From an uncultured Lacticaseibacillus sp. (GTDB lineage: Bacteria; Bacillota; Bacilli; Lactobacillales; Lactobacillaceae), in the NCBI GenBank assembly GCA_934370925.1, contig CAKRNG010000004.1, forward strand, positions 34,413 to 98,412: 64,000 nt of DNA, given 5' to 3'. Both the position numbers and the translations under genes were made by a program. The notes under the pieces were generated by a model. It made no database searches. It was not told where the DNA came from and was given only the letters and a program-made list of their open reading frames with translations. Positions 46,516 to 56,454 of the stretch are shown piece after piece (position 1 is the stretch's first letter; each line of letters opens with the position of its first letter).

Positions 46516-47667
46516 ATGTCAAAGGAAATGATTGAGGCACTCGATGCCTTAGAAACCGAAAAGGGCGTAAAGAAGGAAGTTGTCATTGAAGCACTCGAAG
46601 CTGCTTTGACAAGTGCCTACAAGCGTAACTACAACCAGGCACAAAACGTTGAAGTCACCTTTGATGGCAAAAAGGGTGACATCAAGGTTTACGCCGTCAA
46701 GGAAGTCACTGAAGAAGTCTTCGATTCACGCCTTGAAGTTGCATTGAAGGATGCCGTCGAGATTAACAAGGCATACGAAATCGGTGATGACATTCGTTTC
46801 GAGGTCACCCCACGTGATTTCGGTCGAATTGCGGCACAGACGGCCAAGCAGGTCATCATGCAGCGGGTTCGTGAAGCTGAACGTGAAAATGTCTACAATG
46901 AATACTCCAAGTATGAAGAAGAAATCATGCAGGGGGTCGTTGAACGACGCGACAACAAGTTCGTGTACGTTTCTCTCGGCAAGATTGAAGCGGTTCTTGG
47001 CAAGGGTGACCAGATGCCAAACGAACGCTACGAAGCGCACGACCACGTGAAGGTCTTCGTAACGAAGGTCGAAAACGCAACGAAGGGCCCACAAGTATTC
47101 GTGAGTCGGACGGCGCCAGGCCTCGTGAAGCGGTTGTTTGAACAGGAAGTCCCTGAAATTTTTGACGGGACCGTCGAAATTGTTGGCATTTCGCGTGAAG
47201 CCGGCGACCGGACGAAGATTGCGGTTCGCAGTATGAACGAAGATGTTGATGCTGTTGGGACCACCGTTGGGCCTCGTGGTGCACGTGTTCAGGCGGTTGT
47301 GAACGAACTGTCTGGTGAAAACATTGATGTTGTGCAGTGGGAAGAAGACGCAGCGGATTACATTGCCAATGCGCTGAACCCCGCACAGGTGATTGCTGTT
47401 CAGTTCAACGACGAGAACAACGAACGCAGTGCAACCGTCATTGTGCCTGACTACCAGTTGTCACTTGCAATTGGGAAGAAGGGTCAGAACGCACGTCTGG
47501 CTGCAAAGCTGACGGGCTTCAAGATTGACATTAAGCCTGAATCCGAAGTTGAATTCGTTGATGACGAAGAACTGACGGAAGAAGACGAAGCGCTGATTGC
47601 TGAACAAGATGCTTCCGAGGACGTTGTGCCTGAAGAAACCGCACCACTTGCAGACGACGCTGAATAA
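46516..47667 (+). CDS. nusA: Transcription termination/antitermination factor NusA
   Basis: NusA binds RNA polymerase and modulates pausing and termination. The 383-residue protein has the N-terminal polymerase-binding domain, an S1 domain (about residues 135-200), and two KH domains with GPRGARVQAVVNELSGENIDVVQW and AIGKKGQNARLAAKLTGFKIDI. A short acidic tail follows. It may regulate its own operon through the leader hairpin at 45819. Confidence 0.98.
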   Translation: MSKEMIEALDALETEKGVKKEVVIEALEAALTSAYKRNYNQAQNVEVTFDGKKGDIKVYAVKEVTEEVFDSRLEVALKDAVEINKAYEIGDDIRFEVTPRDFGRIAAQTAKQVIMQRVREAERENVYNEYSKYEEEIMQGVVERRDNKFVYVSLGKIEAVLGKGDQMPNERYEAHDHVKVFVTKVENATKGPQVFVSRTAPGLVKRLFEQEVPEIFDGTVEIVGISREAGDRTKIAVRSMNEDVDAVGTTVGPRGARVQAVVNELSGENIDVVQWEEDAADYIANALNPAQVIAVQFNDENNERSATVIVPDYQLSLAIGKKGQNARLAAKLTGFKIDIKPESEVEFVDDEELTEEDEALIAEQDASEDVVPEETAPLADDAE

Positions 47668-47749
47668 GTGAAGCAACGATTGCCACAAATAACGCACGGG
47701 TTATTTGACGGTAGACGTTTAGAATCAATTAACTATTGGGGGTGGCAGA

Positions 47750-48049
47750 ATGAAACCACGTAAAATTCCGATGCGCAAAGATTTACTAACCGGTGAAATG
47801 CACCCGAAGAAAGAAATGATTCGGGTCGTGAAGACGGCGGACGATGTTCTGGCAATTGATCCAACCGGCAAGCAGGCGGGGCGCGGCGCTTATGTCGCTT
47901 TAGACCCGGCTGGCGTTAAGAACGCTGCGAAAAAGCACGTGCTGGAAGGCGCCTTTGGGATTAAGGTGGACGCACAGTTCTATGATGAACTGTTTGACTA
48001 CGTTGATCACCAGAAGGCACGTCGCGAACTATTTGGCGATAAAGCATGA
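47750..48049 (+). CDS. ylxR: YlxR family protein (RnpM-like, DUF448)
   Basis: This is a 99-residue RNA-binding-type protein. Its Bacillus homologue is a modulator of RNase P (RnpM). The family pattern RKIPMRKDLLTGEMHPKKEMIRVVK and GKQAGRGAYVALD is present. A GGGGGTGG site precedes the ATG. It overlaps the next gene by four bases (ATGA). Confidence 0.93.
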   Translation: MKPRKIPMRKDLLTGEMHPKKEMIRVVKTADDVLAIDPTGKQAGRGAYVALDPAGVKNAAKKHVLEGAFGIKVDAQFYDELFDYVDHQKARRELFGDKA

Positions 48050-48345
48050 CAGACAACGGCAAATTGTTGAATATGATTGGCCTGGCAAAGCGCGCCGGTA
48101 AAGTTGAGACGGGGACTAATTTTACGATTAAAGCCATCTCCGATAAACAGGCACGTCTGGTGATTCTTGCCAATGACGCCAGCGACAATCTGAAGAAGAA
48201 AGTGACCGATAAGGCAACGTTTTATGATGCAACGGTGATTTCACCAATTTCTACCGTTGAATTAAGCTTTGCTATCGGCCGACAGCGAACGGTCATCGCG
48301 ATTACGGATGCAGGATTTGCAGAGGCAATCACGAAATTGACCTAG
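48046..48345 (+). CDS. ylxQ: L7Ae/L30e-family protein YlxQ
   Basis: This is a 99-residue protein of the ribosomal L7Ae family, which binds kink-turn RNAs. MIGLAKRAGKVETG is the family start, followed by ARLVILANDASDNLKKKV. It sits between ylxR and infB, as in other Firmicutes, and its start overlaps the ylxR stop. Confidence 0.93.
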   Translation: MTDNGKLLNMIGLAKRAGKVETGTNFTIKAISDKQARLVILANDASDNLKKKVTDKATFYDATVISPISTVELSFAIGRQRTVIAITDAGFAEAITKLT

Positions 48346-48367
48346 AAGCAGATAGGAGCGTGAACAG

Positions 48368-51169
48368 ATGGGCAAAAAGCGTGTATATGAACTCGCTAAG
48401 GAATTGAACATTAGTAGCAAGGATGTTCTGAACACGGCGCAGACACACGGGATTGACTTGAACAATAACATGAACACCATTAACGAACAGGACGAGAAGA
48501 CCATCAAAAAGGCAATTACAAGCGCAACCATACCTGAAACGAAGACCGAAGTCAAAGCTGAAGCCAAGCAGACGGAAGCACCAAAGACGGTCGCAAAGGC
48601 TGAAACCAAGCAGACAGAGGCCGCCCCTAAAGCTGACACCAAAGCAAGCGAAGTCAAGACGGGCACAACGCACGCCAAGCACGTCTCTGCAGATGGCAAG
48701 ACGAAGATTAGCCGTAACGCGATTCGTCGCCCAGGAACACAGCAACAGCGTCCTGGCACGCAGAACAACAATGGTGGTAACCGGAACCGGAACAATAACG
48801 GGAATGGCAACCAGCAAAACCATGGTGGTCAGGGCAACAACCATGGTCAGAACCGGAACAATAACGGTGGTCAGCGGAACGACCAGCAACGCGGGAACAA
48901 CGGCCAGCGTAATGGCAACCAGCAGAACCGCGGTCGCCAGCAGAACCGGAGCAACACGCCGGCACCTGCAGCACGGCCAAACCCAGGTCGCGCTGCTGCA
49001 CGTGCTGAAGCATTGCGTCAGCGTCAGCAGAGCGAATTCCGGACGACTGCAGCACCAATTGGTAAGTTCCAGGAACCAGCGCCAGCACCAAAGCCAAAGG
49101 TAGAGGCAAAGAAGCCAGAAGTTAAGGCACAGGCTAAGCCAGCTACCAAGCAGAATCAGAACGCGAAGCCAGCCGCAAACAAGACGCAGCAGGCACCCGC
49201 AAAGAAGGCGCCAGCACAGGCAGCAACAACGTCTAACACGACAGCTAAGAAGGACGGTAACGATAATAATCGTCAGGCAAAGCGTGAACGTAACTTCCGC
49301 TCTGGACGTCAGGAGACGCCATACAAGGGGAAGCGGAATAAGCGTAACAAGCGGAATCAGCGGAGTAACGAACCAAAGAAGCCCGTTTCTGTACGTAAGG
49401 ATCGGCCATTACCCGAAGTATTGGTCTACTCTGACGGCATGAACGCCCAAGACCTTGGGAAGCTGTTGCACCGCGAACCAGCCGAAATCATCAAGAAGTT
49501 GTTCATGCTCGGCGTGATGGTTAACCAGAACCAGAGCCTTGATGGGGACACGATTGAACTCATCGCGACTGATTACGGCATCGAATCCGAAAAGAAGATT
49601 GTTGAAGATATCACCGACCTTGATAAGGTATTCGAAGAAGAAACCCACACGAGTGACAACCTGACGCCACGTGCACCAGTTGTAACAATCATGGGACACG
49701 TTGACCACGGGAAGACCACCCTGCTGGATAAGCTCCGTCACACCCACGTGACGGAAGGCGAAGCCGGTGGGATTACCCAGCATATTGGTGCTTACCAAGT
49801 TAACCTGAACAACCGTTTGATTACGTTCCTGGATACCCCAGGTCACGCCGCCTTCACCAACATGCGTGCGCGTGGTGCTGATATCACTGATATCATCATC
49901 TTGGTCGTTGCTGCGGATGATGGTGTGATGCCACAAACCATCGAAGCAATCAACCACGCTAAGGCTGCTGGTGCACCAATCATCGTGGCGGTCAACAAGA
50001 TTGATAAGCCAGGTGCGAACCCGAACCACGTTATGGAACAGCTCGCTGAATACGAACTCATTCCAGAATCATGGGGTGGGGAAACCATCTTCGTTGAAAT
50101 TTCCGCGAAGTTTGGGAAGAACATCGATCAACTGCTCGAAATGATTCTGCTTGAAGCCGACATGCTTGAATTGCAAGCAAATGCCGACCAGAAGGCAGTT
50201 GGGACTGTGATTGAAGCCCGTCTTGATAAGGGGAAGGGTTCCATCGCAACGGTTCTCGTGCAACAAGGGACACTCCACGTTGGGGACCCTGTCGTTGTTG
50301 GGAACACGTTTGGTCGTATCCGGACCATGACCAACGACCGCGGTCGTCGCGTCAAGGAAGCTGGCCCAAGTACGCCTGTTGAAATTACCGGGATGAACGA
50401 TGTGCCTCAGTCCGCTGACCGTTTCGTTGTCTTCAGTGATGAAAAGACGGCGCGTGCAGCTGGTGAAGAACGTGCTAAGCGTGCCCTTGAAAAGGTTCGT
50501 GAACAGACGCACCGTGTCACGCTCGACAACTTGTTCGAATCCATGAAGGAAGGTCAGCTCAAGGAAGTTGACGTTATCATCAAGGGTGATGTGCAAGGTT
50601 CTGTTGAAGCAATTGACGGTTCGCTTCGTAAGATTGATGTTGAAGGTGTTCGTGTCAACATCATTCACAAGGCCGTGGGTGCCATCAACGAATCCGACGT
50701 GACGCTGGCAAGTGCTTCTAACGCCATCATCATTGGGTTTAACGTGCGTCCAACTGCCCAAGCGAAGGCTCAGGCGGATACGGAAGACGTTGATATTCGT
50801 CTCCACAGCGTGATTTACAAGGCAATTGATGAAATTGAATCCGCAATGAAGGGGCTTCTTGAACCTGTCTACGAAGAAAAGGTTATCGGTTCCCTTATTG
50901 TCCGTGAAACCATCAACGTTTCTAAGATTGGGACCATTGCTGGTGCTTACGTGGATAATGGTTACATCACGCGCGATGCAGGCGTTCGCCTCATCCGTGA
51001 CGGGATTGTTATTTACGAAGGGCAGCTTGGCAGTCTCCGTCGCTTCAAGGATGACGTCAAGGAAGTTCGTTCCGGCTTCGAATGTGGTCTGACAATTGAA
51101 GGCTACAACGACATCAAGGTCGACGATCAGATTGAAGCCTTCAAGATGGAAGAAGTTCCCGTTAAGTAA
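48368..51169 (+). CDS. infB: Translation initiation factor IF-2
   Basis: IF-2 positions initiator tRNA and helps the subunits join. The 933-residue protein has the short N-terminal IF2N motif ([19 protein letters not shown]), then a low-complexity linker of about 300 residues, and a second IF2N motif before the GTPase. The linker is Lys/Ala/Glu-rich and then Asn/Gln/Gly/Arg-rich. The GTPase begins near residue 440 with [21 protein letters not shown] and NKID. Domains II to IV are complete. Confidence 0.97.
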   Translation: MGKKRVYELAKELNISSKDVLNTAQTHGIDLNNNMNTINEQDEKTIKKAITSATIPETKTEVKAEAKQTEAPKTVAKAETKQTEAAPKADTKASEVKTGTTHAKHVSADGKTKISRNAIRRPGTQQQRPGTQNNNGGNRNRNNNGNGNQQNHGGQGNNHGQNRNNNGGQRNDQQRGNNGQRNGNQQNRGRQQNRSNTPAPAARPNPGRAAARAEALRQRQQSEFRTTAAPIGKFQEPAPAPKPKVEAKKPEVKAQAKPATKQNQNAKPAANKTQQAPAKKAPAQAATTSNTTAKKDGNDNNRQAKRERNFRSGRQETPYKGKRNKRNKRNQRSNEPKKPVSVRKDRPLPEVLVYSDGMNAQDLGKLLHREPAEIIKKLFMLGVMVNQNQSLDGDTIELIATDYGIESEKKIVEDITDLDKVFEEETHTSDNLTPRAPVVTIMGHVDHGKTTLLDKLRHTHVTEGEAGGITQHIGAYQVNLNNRLITFLDTPGHAAFTNMRARGADITDIIILVVAADDGVMPQTIEAINHAKAAGAPIIVAVNKIDKPGANPNHVMEQLAEYELIPESWGGETIFVEISAKFGKNIDQLLEMILLEADMLELQANADQKAVGTVIEARLDKGKGSIATVLVQQGTLHVGDPVVVGNTFGRIRTMTNDRGRRVKEAGPSTPVEITGMNDVPQSADRFVVFSDEKTARAAGEERAKRALEKVREQTHRVTLDNLFESMKEGQLKEVDVIIKGDVQGSVEAIDGSLRKIDVEGVRVNIIHKAVGAINESDVTLASASNAIIIGFNVRPTAQAKAQADTEDVDIRLHSVIYKAIDEIESAMKGLLEPVYEEKVIGSLIVRETINVSKIGTIAGAYVDNGYITRDAGVRLIRDGIVIYEGQLGSLRRFKDDVKEVRSGFECGLTIEGYNDIKVDDQIEAFKMEEVPVK

Positions 51170-51209
51170 TTAACGCGAATGATTTAGATTTAAAAGTGGA
51201 GGAAAAACC

Positions 51210-51557
51210 ATGAAACACCGTATTGGTCGTGTTGAAACACAGATTCAGCGCGAAATTGACGACATTCTCTTGAAGCTCGTCAATGACCCACGCGTTATGG
51301 GTGTCACCATCACTGGCGTGAAGCTGACTGGTGACCTCCAGCAAGCAACGGTTTACTTCAGTATCCTGAGTGATGACGACAGCAAGATGGCTGACGCCAA
51401 GGCAGGATTGGACAAGGCAAGCGGCCTCATTCGCCGTGAACTTGGCCAGCGCATTCGGTTGTTTAAGGTGCCAACCTTGGCATTCAAGCAAGACGAATCC
51501 GTTCAGTACGGGGCACGGATTGACCAGCTCCTCGCACAGACGAAGCGTGAAGATTAG
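51210..51557 (+). CDS. rbfA: Ribosome-binding factor A
   Basis: RbfA helps 16S rRNA 5' end maturation. The 115-residue product starts MKHRIGRVETQIQREIDDILL and contains RVMGVTITGVKLTGDLQQATVYFS, the KH-like family core. A GTGGAGG site precedes it. It ends the nusA-infB operon at a terminator. Confidence 0.96.
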   Translation: MKHRIGRVETQIQREIDDILLKLVNDPRVMGVTITGVKLTGDLQQATVYFSILSDDDSKMADAKAGLDKASGLIRRELGQRIRLFKVPTLAFKQDESVQYGARIDQLLAQTKRED

Positions 51558-51561
51558 TGAG

Positions 51562-51597
51562 AAGGCACTTTTGCGGCAAGCAGAAGTGCCTTTTTGC
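51562..51597 (+). terminator. rbfA terminator
   Basis: AAGGCACTT pairs with AAGTGCCTT and is followed by a T run, just after rbfA. Confidence 0.85.
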
Positions 51598-51653
51598 TAC
51601 GATTTAAGCTATAATATTTAAAATACGAATGAAAACGATTGGAAGCGTGGCTA

Positions 51654-52397
51654 TTGGGAAATATCATCAATTTGTACAAACCATTTTTTGAAGTGAGTGA
51701 TTGGCACGCCGCCGTGATGACAAGTGCCGGTTTAATGACCATTTTGACGTTAGCCATCATGGAATGCCTACTTTCAGTCGATAATGCGGTCGTGCTCGCG
51801 GCACAGACGCAATCCTTGGGCAATCCGAAGAAGGAACGAAGCGCGCTGATGTGGGGTCTTTGGGGGTCCTACATTTTCCGCTTTATTGCAATTGGTCTCG
51901 GGAGTTTCCTGATGAAGTTCTGGGGGGTAAAGGCGTTGGGCGCTGCTTACCTGCTTTGGATGTCCTTGCATTTCTTCTATGAACAGCACGCACCTAAGCC
52001 AACGGGTGAACAGGCAGAAAAGAAGAAACCGAAATCTTTTTGGGGCACCGTTGCGGCAATTGTGTTACTCGACTTTGTCTTCTCAATTGATTCCATCTTG
52101 ACCGCGCTCGCGATTGACGATAATCCAGTGATTGTCTTGATTGGGGGGTGTATCGGAATACTGGCCATGCGGTTTGTGGCCCAGATGATGATTGTGTTGT
52201 TGACGAAGGTGCCCGAATTGCTCTACATGGCCTACGTTCTGATTGGGTTCATTGCCATCAAGTTAGGATTGAGCTTGCCGATGATTAATATTGAAATTTC
52301 GAATACCTTCTTCAGTTTGTTTGTGCTAGTTGCTTTCATCGCAACGTTTGCTTGGCACGGATATAACAAACGCCGGCAACACAGTGTGAAGAAGTAG
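51654..52397 (+). CDS. TerC family membrane protein
   Basis: TerC proteins are multi-helix membrane proteins. Some export manganese or act with secreted metalloproteins. This one has about seven helices; the conserved acidic residues are in the first helix (MECLLSVDNAVVLAA) and in the fourth (LLDFVFSIDSILTALA). I chose the TTG at 51654, giving 247 residues, because GGAAG precedes it; the TTG at 51639 is an alternative. A TATAAT at 51610-51615 suggests its own promoter. It interrupts the usual rbfA-truB order. Confidence 0.85.
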   Translation: MGNIINLYKPFFEVSDWHAAVMTSAGLMTILTLAIMECLLSVDNAVVLAAQTQSLGNPKKERSALMWGLWGSYIFRFIAIGLGSFLMKFWGVKALGAAYLLWMSLHFFYEQHAPKPTGEQAEKKKPKSFWGTVAAIVLLDFVFSIDSILTALAIDDNPVIVLIGGCIGILAMRFVAQMMIVLLTKVPELLYMAYVLIGFIAIKLGLSLPMINIEISNTFFSLFVLVAFIATFAWHGYNKRRQHSVKK

Positions 52398-52423
52398 CAT
52401 TTGATTGTGAAAGGGGAATAACG

Positions 52424-53344
52424 ATGGACGGCTTTTTGCCCATTTATAAACCCGCTGGTATGACCAGTGCGGATGTTGTATTTAAGGTGCGCAAGATTGT
52501 GCACATGAAGCGTGTCGGGCATTCTGGGACGCTTGACCCGAGCGTGGATGGCATGTTGCCAATTGCGTTGGGCGCAGCAACGAAGGCGATTAGCCGCTTG
52601 CAGGCTAGTGGTAAAATTTATACGGGTTCAGTTCAGTTCGGCTTTGCCACAACAACGGAGGATCTGGACGGGGAGGTCGTTGAACGAACGCTCCTGACGA
52701 CACCGTTTAGCGAGGCGGAAATCGATGCCGCAATGGCCACCTTCAAGGGTGAAATTACGCAAATTCCACCAATGTTTTCTGCGGTGAAGGTAAATGGCCG
52801 GCGTCTATACGAGTACGCACGCGCGGGAGAAACGGTTGAACGTCCGCAGCGAATTGCGATTATTGAGAACTTTGAGCGGACGGGGGCGCCCGTATTCGAT
52901 GCAGAAGCCGGGACACAGCGCTTTCCGTTTGTTGCTGTTGTGGGGAAGGGGACGTATATCCGAACACTCTCCGTTGACCTCGGGAAGAAGCTGGGTGTCG
53001 CGGCGGCGATGAGCCAGCTGACCCGGCAAAAGAGTGGTGGTTTCACGTTAGATCAGGCTGTCACGCTTGAACAATTGGCTGAAGCCGTTGAGAACGGCAC
53101 GCTGGGTCAGTGCGTTGTGCCACTGAACCATGCGTACCAAGACGTGCCCACGCACGCTCTGACGGACGCACAGTGGGTACGTGTCCAAAATGGTGGCCGA
53201 ATTCAGCTAAACGGTGATGACGCGCTTGTGGGGCTTGAACGGGATGGGCTGCTCAAAGCGATTTATCAGCGAACGGAAGATGGCGATTACCGTCCCGAAA
53301 CCATGTATTTAGCAAATGACGGAGGACGCAATGCAACAGATTGA
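52424..53344 (+). CDS. truB: tRNA pseudouridine-55 synthase
   Basis: TruB forms pseudouridine 55 in the T loop of tRNAs. The 306-residue protein has the catalytic aspartate in HSGTLDPSVDGMLPIALG (near residue 40), then KIYTGSVQFGFATTTED and a C-terminal PUA-like region. An AAAGGGG site precedes the ATG. Its end overlaps ribF by 14 bases. Confidence 0.97.
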   Translation: MDGFLPIYKPAGMTSADVVFKVRKIVHMKRVGHSGTLDPSVDGMLPIALGAATKAISRLQASGKIYTGSVQFGFATTTEDLDGEVVERTLLTTPFSEAEIDAAMATFKGEITQIPPMFSAVKVNGRRLYEYARAGETVERPQRIAIIENFERTGAPVFDAEAGTQRFPFVAVVGKGTYIRTLSVDLGKKLGVAAAMSQLTRQKSGGFTLDQAVTLEQLAEAVENGTLGQCVVPLNHAYQDVPTHALTDAQWVRVQNGGRIQLNGDDALVGLERDGLLKAIYQRTEDGDYRPETMYLANDGGRNATD

Positions 53345-54299
53345 GATTGTGCCACCGTTAGCGACAGCGCAGGTACCCGAAACGCCCATCGTGCTCGTCC
53401 TTGGCTTTTTTGATGGGGTGCACCGTGGTCATCAAGCCGTAATTGCGGCCGGCCGAGCAGAGGCGGATAAGTGGCATTTGCCCCTCGCGGTGATGACCTT
53501 TAATGAGCACCCCGCCATTGTTTATGGGGGCGCGGATGAAGCAACATTCACGTATCTTTCGACGCAGGAACGCAAAGCAACGCTCATGGAGGCGAATCAC
53601 GTGGATTTGCTCTACACGGTTCACTTCACGTCCGAATTTGCGCGCCTGGATCCGCAACATTTTGTGGATCAATACCTCGTTGGCTTGAACGCCGCGGTTG
53701 TTGTGGCGGGCTTTGACTACACGTACGGGAAGAAGGAAATCGCGAATATGGCCCGTTTAGCGGCGTATGCGCGGGGACGATTTGATATTGTTGAAGTGCC
53801 GGAACATACGTATAAGGAAGGCAAGATTAGTTCGACGCGGATTCGTCAGGCGTTAAGTGACGCAGATGTGGATTTGGCGAACACGCTTTTTGGCTACACG
53901 TACACGACAACGGGCACCGTGGTCCATGGCGAAGCACGCGGCAGAACGTTGGGCTTTCCAACCGCAAACATTGAAACCGCCCGTCAAGAAACGTTGCCGG
54001 GTATTGGCATTTATGTCGTGTCGATGCAGGTGGCAGGTACTTGGTATGGGGGCATGGCCTCTGTTGGGCGGAACGTGACGTTTGGTGAAGGCCGTGATGT
54101 GACGCTTGAAATCAATTTGTTTGATTTTTCAGGAGACATTTACGGACAGGACGTCACCGTTCGTTGGCACCATTATCTGCGCGGCGAAGTGAAGTTTAGT
54201 GGCGCTGAGGCGTTGGTCGCACAACTTCATCAGGATCAGATCGCCAGTCAGAAATGGCTGACCGAACACGCGATTCAAGTCGCGGGTGTTGATGATTAA
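53331..54299 (+). CDS. ribF: Bifunctional riboflavin kinase/FAD synthetase
   Basis: RibF converts riboflavin to FMN and then FAD. The ATG at 53331 follows GGAGGA at 53321-53326, giving 322 residues. The N-terminal nucleotidyltransferase has LGFFDGVHRGHQAVI and ISSTRIRQAL. The C-terminal kinase has GTVVHGEARGRTLGFPTANI. It is translationally coupled to truB. Confidence 0.96.
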   Translation: MQQIEIVPPLATAQVPETPIVLVLGFFDGVHRGHQAVIAAGRAEADKWHLPLAVMTFNEHPAIVYGGADEATFTYLSTQERKATLMEANHVDLLYTVHFTSEFARLDPQHFVDQYLVGLNAAVVVAGFDYTYGKKEIANMARLAAYARGRFDIVEVPEHTYKEGKISSTRIRQALSDADVDLANTLFGYTYTTTGTVVHGEARGRTLGFPTANIETARQETLPGIGIYVVSMQVAGTWYGGMASVGRNVTFGEGRDVTLEINLFDFSGDIYGQDVTVRWHHYLRGEVKFSGAEALVAQLHQDQIASQKWLTEHAIQVAGVDD

Positions 54300-54356
54300 A
54301 GTCAATCCAAAGACGGATGACGCGTTGGTTTCATTAATAGATAATAGAATCATCAG

Positions 54357-54382
54357 AAAGGAGTGCCAGGTGCATTCCTTTT
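54357..54382 (+). terminator. ribF terminator
   Basis: AAAGGAGTGC (54357-54366) pairs with GCATTCCTTT (54372-54381), with one G.U pair, ending in TTTT. Confidence 0.8.
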
Positions 54383-54449
54383 CTTGTGCTGTGAGTTGAA
54401 CGTGTGCCTATGTGTGTTTCAGTTGATATTTGTGTTGCGTCCCTCTCGT

Positions 54450-54630
54450 GGGTGCACCATAAGTGTAAGGGCCACGAAGGTTACATCCTAAGTCGAGCTA
54501 CGTGTCCCAGAAGTCTGCGCTTAACCCAGAATTGATGGAGGTGGAAGTACACCACCTCCATCAATTCTACGTTAATGCTCAACTTCTGACCGGGGCACTT
54601 CGCTGCGATTCGTCTTCTGGCACAGCCTCC
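54450..54630 (-). repeat. Family A-like element, copy A7 (divergent)
   Basis: The ends match family A in reverse (GGGTGCACCATAAG at 54450, TCTTCTGGCACAGCCTCC at 54613-54630). The inner hairpin is replaced: a perfect 17-pair stem (54528-54544 with 54552-54568, loop AAGTACA) and flanking CAGAAGT/ACTTCTG pairing. The remaining ribF-hrcA gap holds the ribF terminator and the CIRCE region. Confidence 0.65.
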
Positions 54631-54651
54631 ACCATCAAACTATTTATTTTC

Positions 54652-54678
54652 TTAGCACTCGACAGTTGACTTTGCTAA
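54652..54678 (+). promoter_or_regulatory. CIRCE operator 1
   Basis: TTAGCACTC, a nine-base spacer, then CTTTGCTAA. The left half is perfect and the right half has two mismatches to GAGTGCTAA. It is bound by HrcA. Confidence 0.75.
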
Positions 54679-54697
54679 TTGGCGGGAGTAATATAAT
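54666..54697 (+). promoter_or_regulatory. hrcA operon promoter
   Basis: TATAAT at 54692-54697 lies between the two CIRCE operators. The -35 (TTGACT at 54666, spacer 20, or TTTGCT at 54671, spacer 15) overlaps operator 1. Confidence 0.6.
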
Positions 54698-54702
54698 TAG
54701 CG

Positions 54703-54729
54703 TTAGCACTTATTGAAGATGGGTGCTAA
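54703..54729 (+). promoter_or_regulatory. CIRCE operator 2
   Basis: TTAGCACTT, a nine-base spacer, GGGTGCTAA; one mismatch per half to the CIRCE consensus. It lies between the -10 and the hrcA ribosome site. Confidence 0.85.
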
Positions 54730-54744
54730 AAAGGAGGTGGCAAC

Positions 54745-55782
54745 ATGCTGACGAAGCGTGAATTGATGGTTTTAAATGAGATTATCCGTTCTTACACTGA
54801 AACGGGGCAACCGGTTGGGAGTAAGTCATTACTGGCGACGCTACCGATGCATGTCAGTTCAGCCACAATCCGTAACGACATGGCGGCGTTAGAAGATGCC
54901 GGATTGATTACGAAAACGCACAGTAGTTCGGGACGTATTCCGAGTGCTTCTGGTTATCGTTATTATCTCGACCACATGTTAACGCCAGCCGCGCTACCCC
55001 AGGCTGATTTGCAGACGATTCAGAATTCATTCGGGGACAATTACCACCGAATCGATGATATCGTCGAACAATCAGCGCGAATCCTCTCTAACTTGACGAG
55101 CTACACAGCCATCACGTTGGGGCCGGAAGTTTCCGCCCTGACACTTGAGGGGTTTCGCATCGTTCCACTGGGGGGAAGGCAAGTCATGGCCATCATCGTT
55201 TCCAGTGATGGGAGTGTTGAGAACCAAGTCTTTAACCTGCCAGAAGGGGTCAGTTCAGATGATGTTGAGCGTGCGATTCGAATCGTGAACGATCAGCTTG
55301 TCGGACTGTCCTTGCCAGAGGTTGCGCAGAAGTTGCAAACCGAGGTCCCAGCCATGTTGATGCGGCAATTCACCACACCAGATGGCTTCCTCGATATTTT
55401 CGGTTCGGTGCTGAAACAGGCCGTGACGGAACGCTTCTATGTTGGCGGACGGTTGAACTTAATGGACTACTTCGGCCCAGACAATATTGGTGAGTTGAAA
55501 GATGTGATGCGCATCATGAATCACACCGACGATTTGAACCGCCTTTTATCTGACGATTCAGATCATCCCATCTCCGTGCGTTTAGGGAGCGAAATGTCGG
55601 ACGATTCATTACGGAACCTATCCGTGATTACCGCCCGTTACGCTGTCGGCGACCACGGTCAAGGGACCATCGCGCTAATAGGGCCGACGTCCATGCCGTA
55701 CTCGAAGATGATTGGGTTGCTCGATGCCTTTCGGGGTGAACTCGCAAAGCGCCTAATGAATTACTACAACCACATGCAGTGA
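54745..55782 (+). CDS. hrcA: Heat-inducible transcription repressor HrcA
   Basis: HrcA represses class I heat shock genes by binding CIRCE. The 345-residue protein begins [19 protein letters not shown] and has the winged-helix segment [19 protein letters not shown], then [17 protein letters not shown]. An AAGGAGG site precedes the ATG. Two CIRCE operators flank its promoter, so it is autoregulated with grpE and dnaK. Confidence 0.97.
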   Translation: MLTKRELMVLNEIIRSYTETGQPVGSKSLLATLPMHVSSATIRNDMAALEDAGLITKTHSSSGRIPSASGYRYYLDHMLTPAALPQADLQTIQNSFGDNYHRIDDIVEQSARILSNLTSYTAITLGPEVSALTLEGFRIVPLGGRQVMAIIVSSDGSVENQVFNLPEGVSSDDVERAIRIVNDQLVGLSLPEVAQKLQTEVPAMLMRQFTTPDGFLDIFGSVLKQAVTERFYVGGRLNLMDYFGPDNIGELKDVMRIMNHTDDLNRLLSDDSDHPISVRLGSEMSDDSLRNLSVITARYAVGDHGQGTIALIGPTSMPYSKMIGLLDAFRGELAKRLMNYYNHMQ

Positions 55783-55812
55783 GTTGCAAACTATAGTGAA
55801 GGGAGCCTGACA

Positions 55813-56382
55813 ATGGTGAAGCACGAAGCCGATAACACTGAAAACAGTGTCGACGAACTCGAGCGATTGAAGGCAGAGATAAGCGCCAACTCTCTCCGCG
55901 ACCTTGAAGCACTGTCCGCTGAGGAAACAGTTGCTGAGGACGCGCAGTTGAAGAAGGAACGCGATGAATACGAGGACAAGTATTTACGCGCGACTGCCGA
56001 GATGCGGAACATGAACACCCGGTTTAAGAAGGAACGCGAACAGCTGCTCCATTTTGACGGGCAGAAGGTCATTACGTCCATTCTGCCTGTAATTGATAAT
56101 CTTGATCGGGCGCTCCAATCTGAAGTGACAGATGACGGTGCAGACCAGCTCAAGAAGGGCGTCCAGATGGTGTTTGACCATTTGCAGAACGCCATGAAGG
56201 ATGCGGGTGTGACGGAAGTGGGGGCTGTTGGCCAGCCATTTGACCCAACCGTTCATCAAGCGGTTCAGACCGTTGCGGCGGATGCTGACCACCCTAAGGA
56301 TACCGTGGTAACTGTGTTCCAGAAGGGCTATAAGCTTCACGAACGTGTGTTACGTCCAGCTATGGTTGTGGTTGCGAACTAG
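55813..56382 (+). CDS. grpE: Nucleotide exchange factor GrpE
   Basis: GrpE releases ADP from DnaK. The 189-residue protein has an acidic N-terminal coiled coil (from about residue 10 to 70) and the family core LPVIDNLDRALQSE and PFDPTVHQAVQTVAAD, with KGYKLHERVLRPAMVVVAN at the end. It lies 30 bases after hrcA. Confidence 0.97.
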   Translation: MVKHEADNTENSVDELERLKAEISANSLRDLEALSAEETVAEDAQLKKERDEYEDKYLRATAEMRNMNTRFKKEREQLLHFDGQKVITSILPVIDNLDRALQSEVTDDGADQLKKGVQMVFDHLQNAMKDAGVTEVGAVGQPFDPTVHQAVQTVAADADHPKDTVVTVFQKGYKLHERVLRPAMVVVAN

Positions 56383-56454
56383 TCGGGTGAACCGACACGC
56401 AACCGCAAAAATAAATACAGTTAATTAATTCATTCAAGAAACGAGGTTATTTCA

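Noticed and set aside
51639..51653. Upstream TTG as the TerC start
   Set aside because: It overlaps the best ribosome-site-like GGAAG; the TTG at 51654 is better spaced. The choice is not certain.
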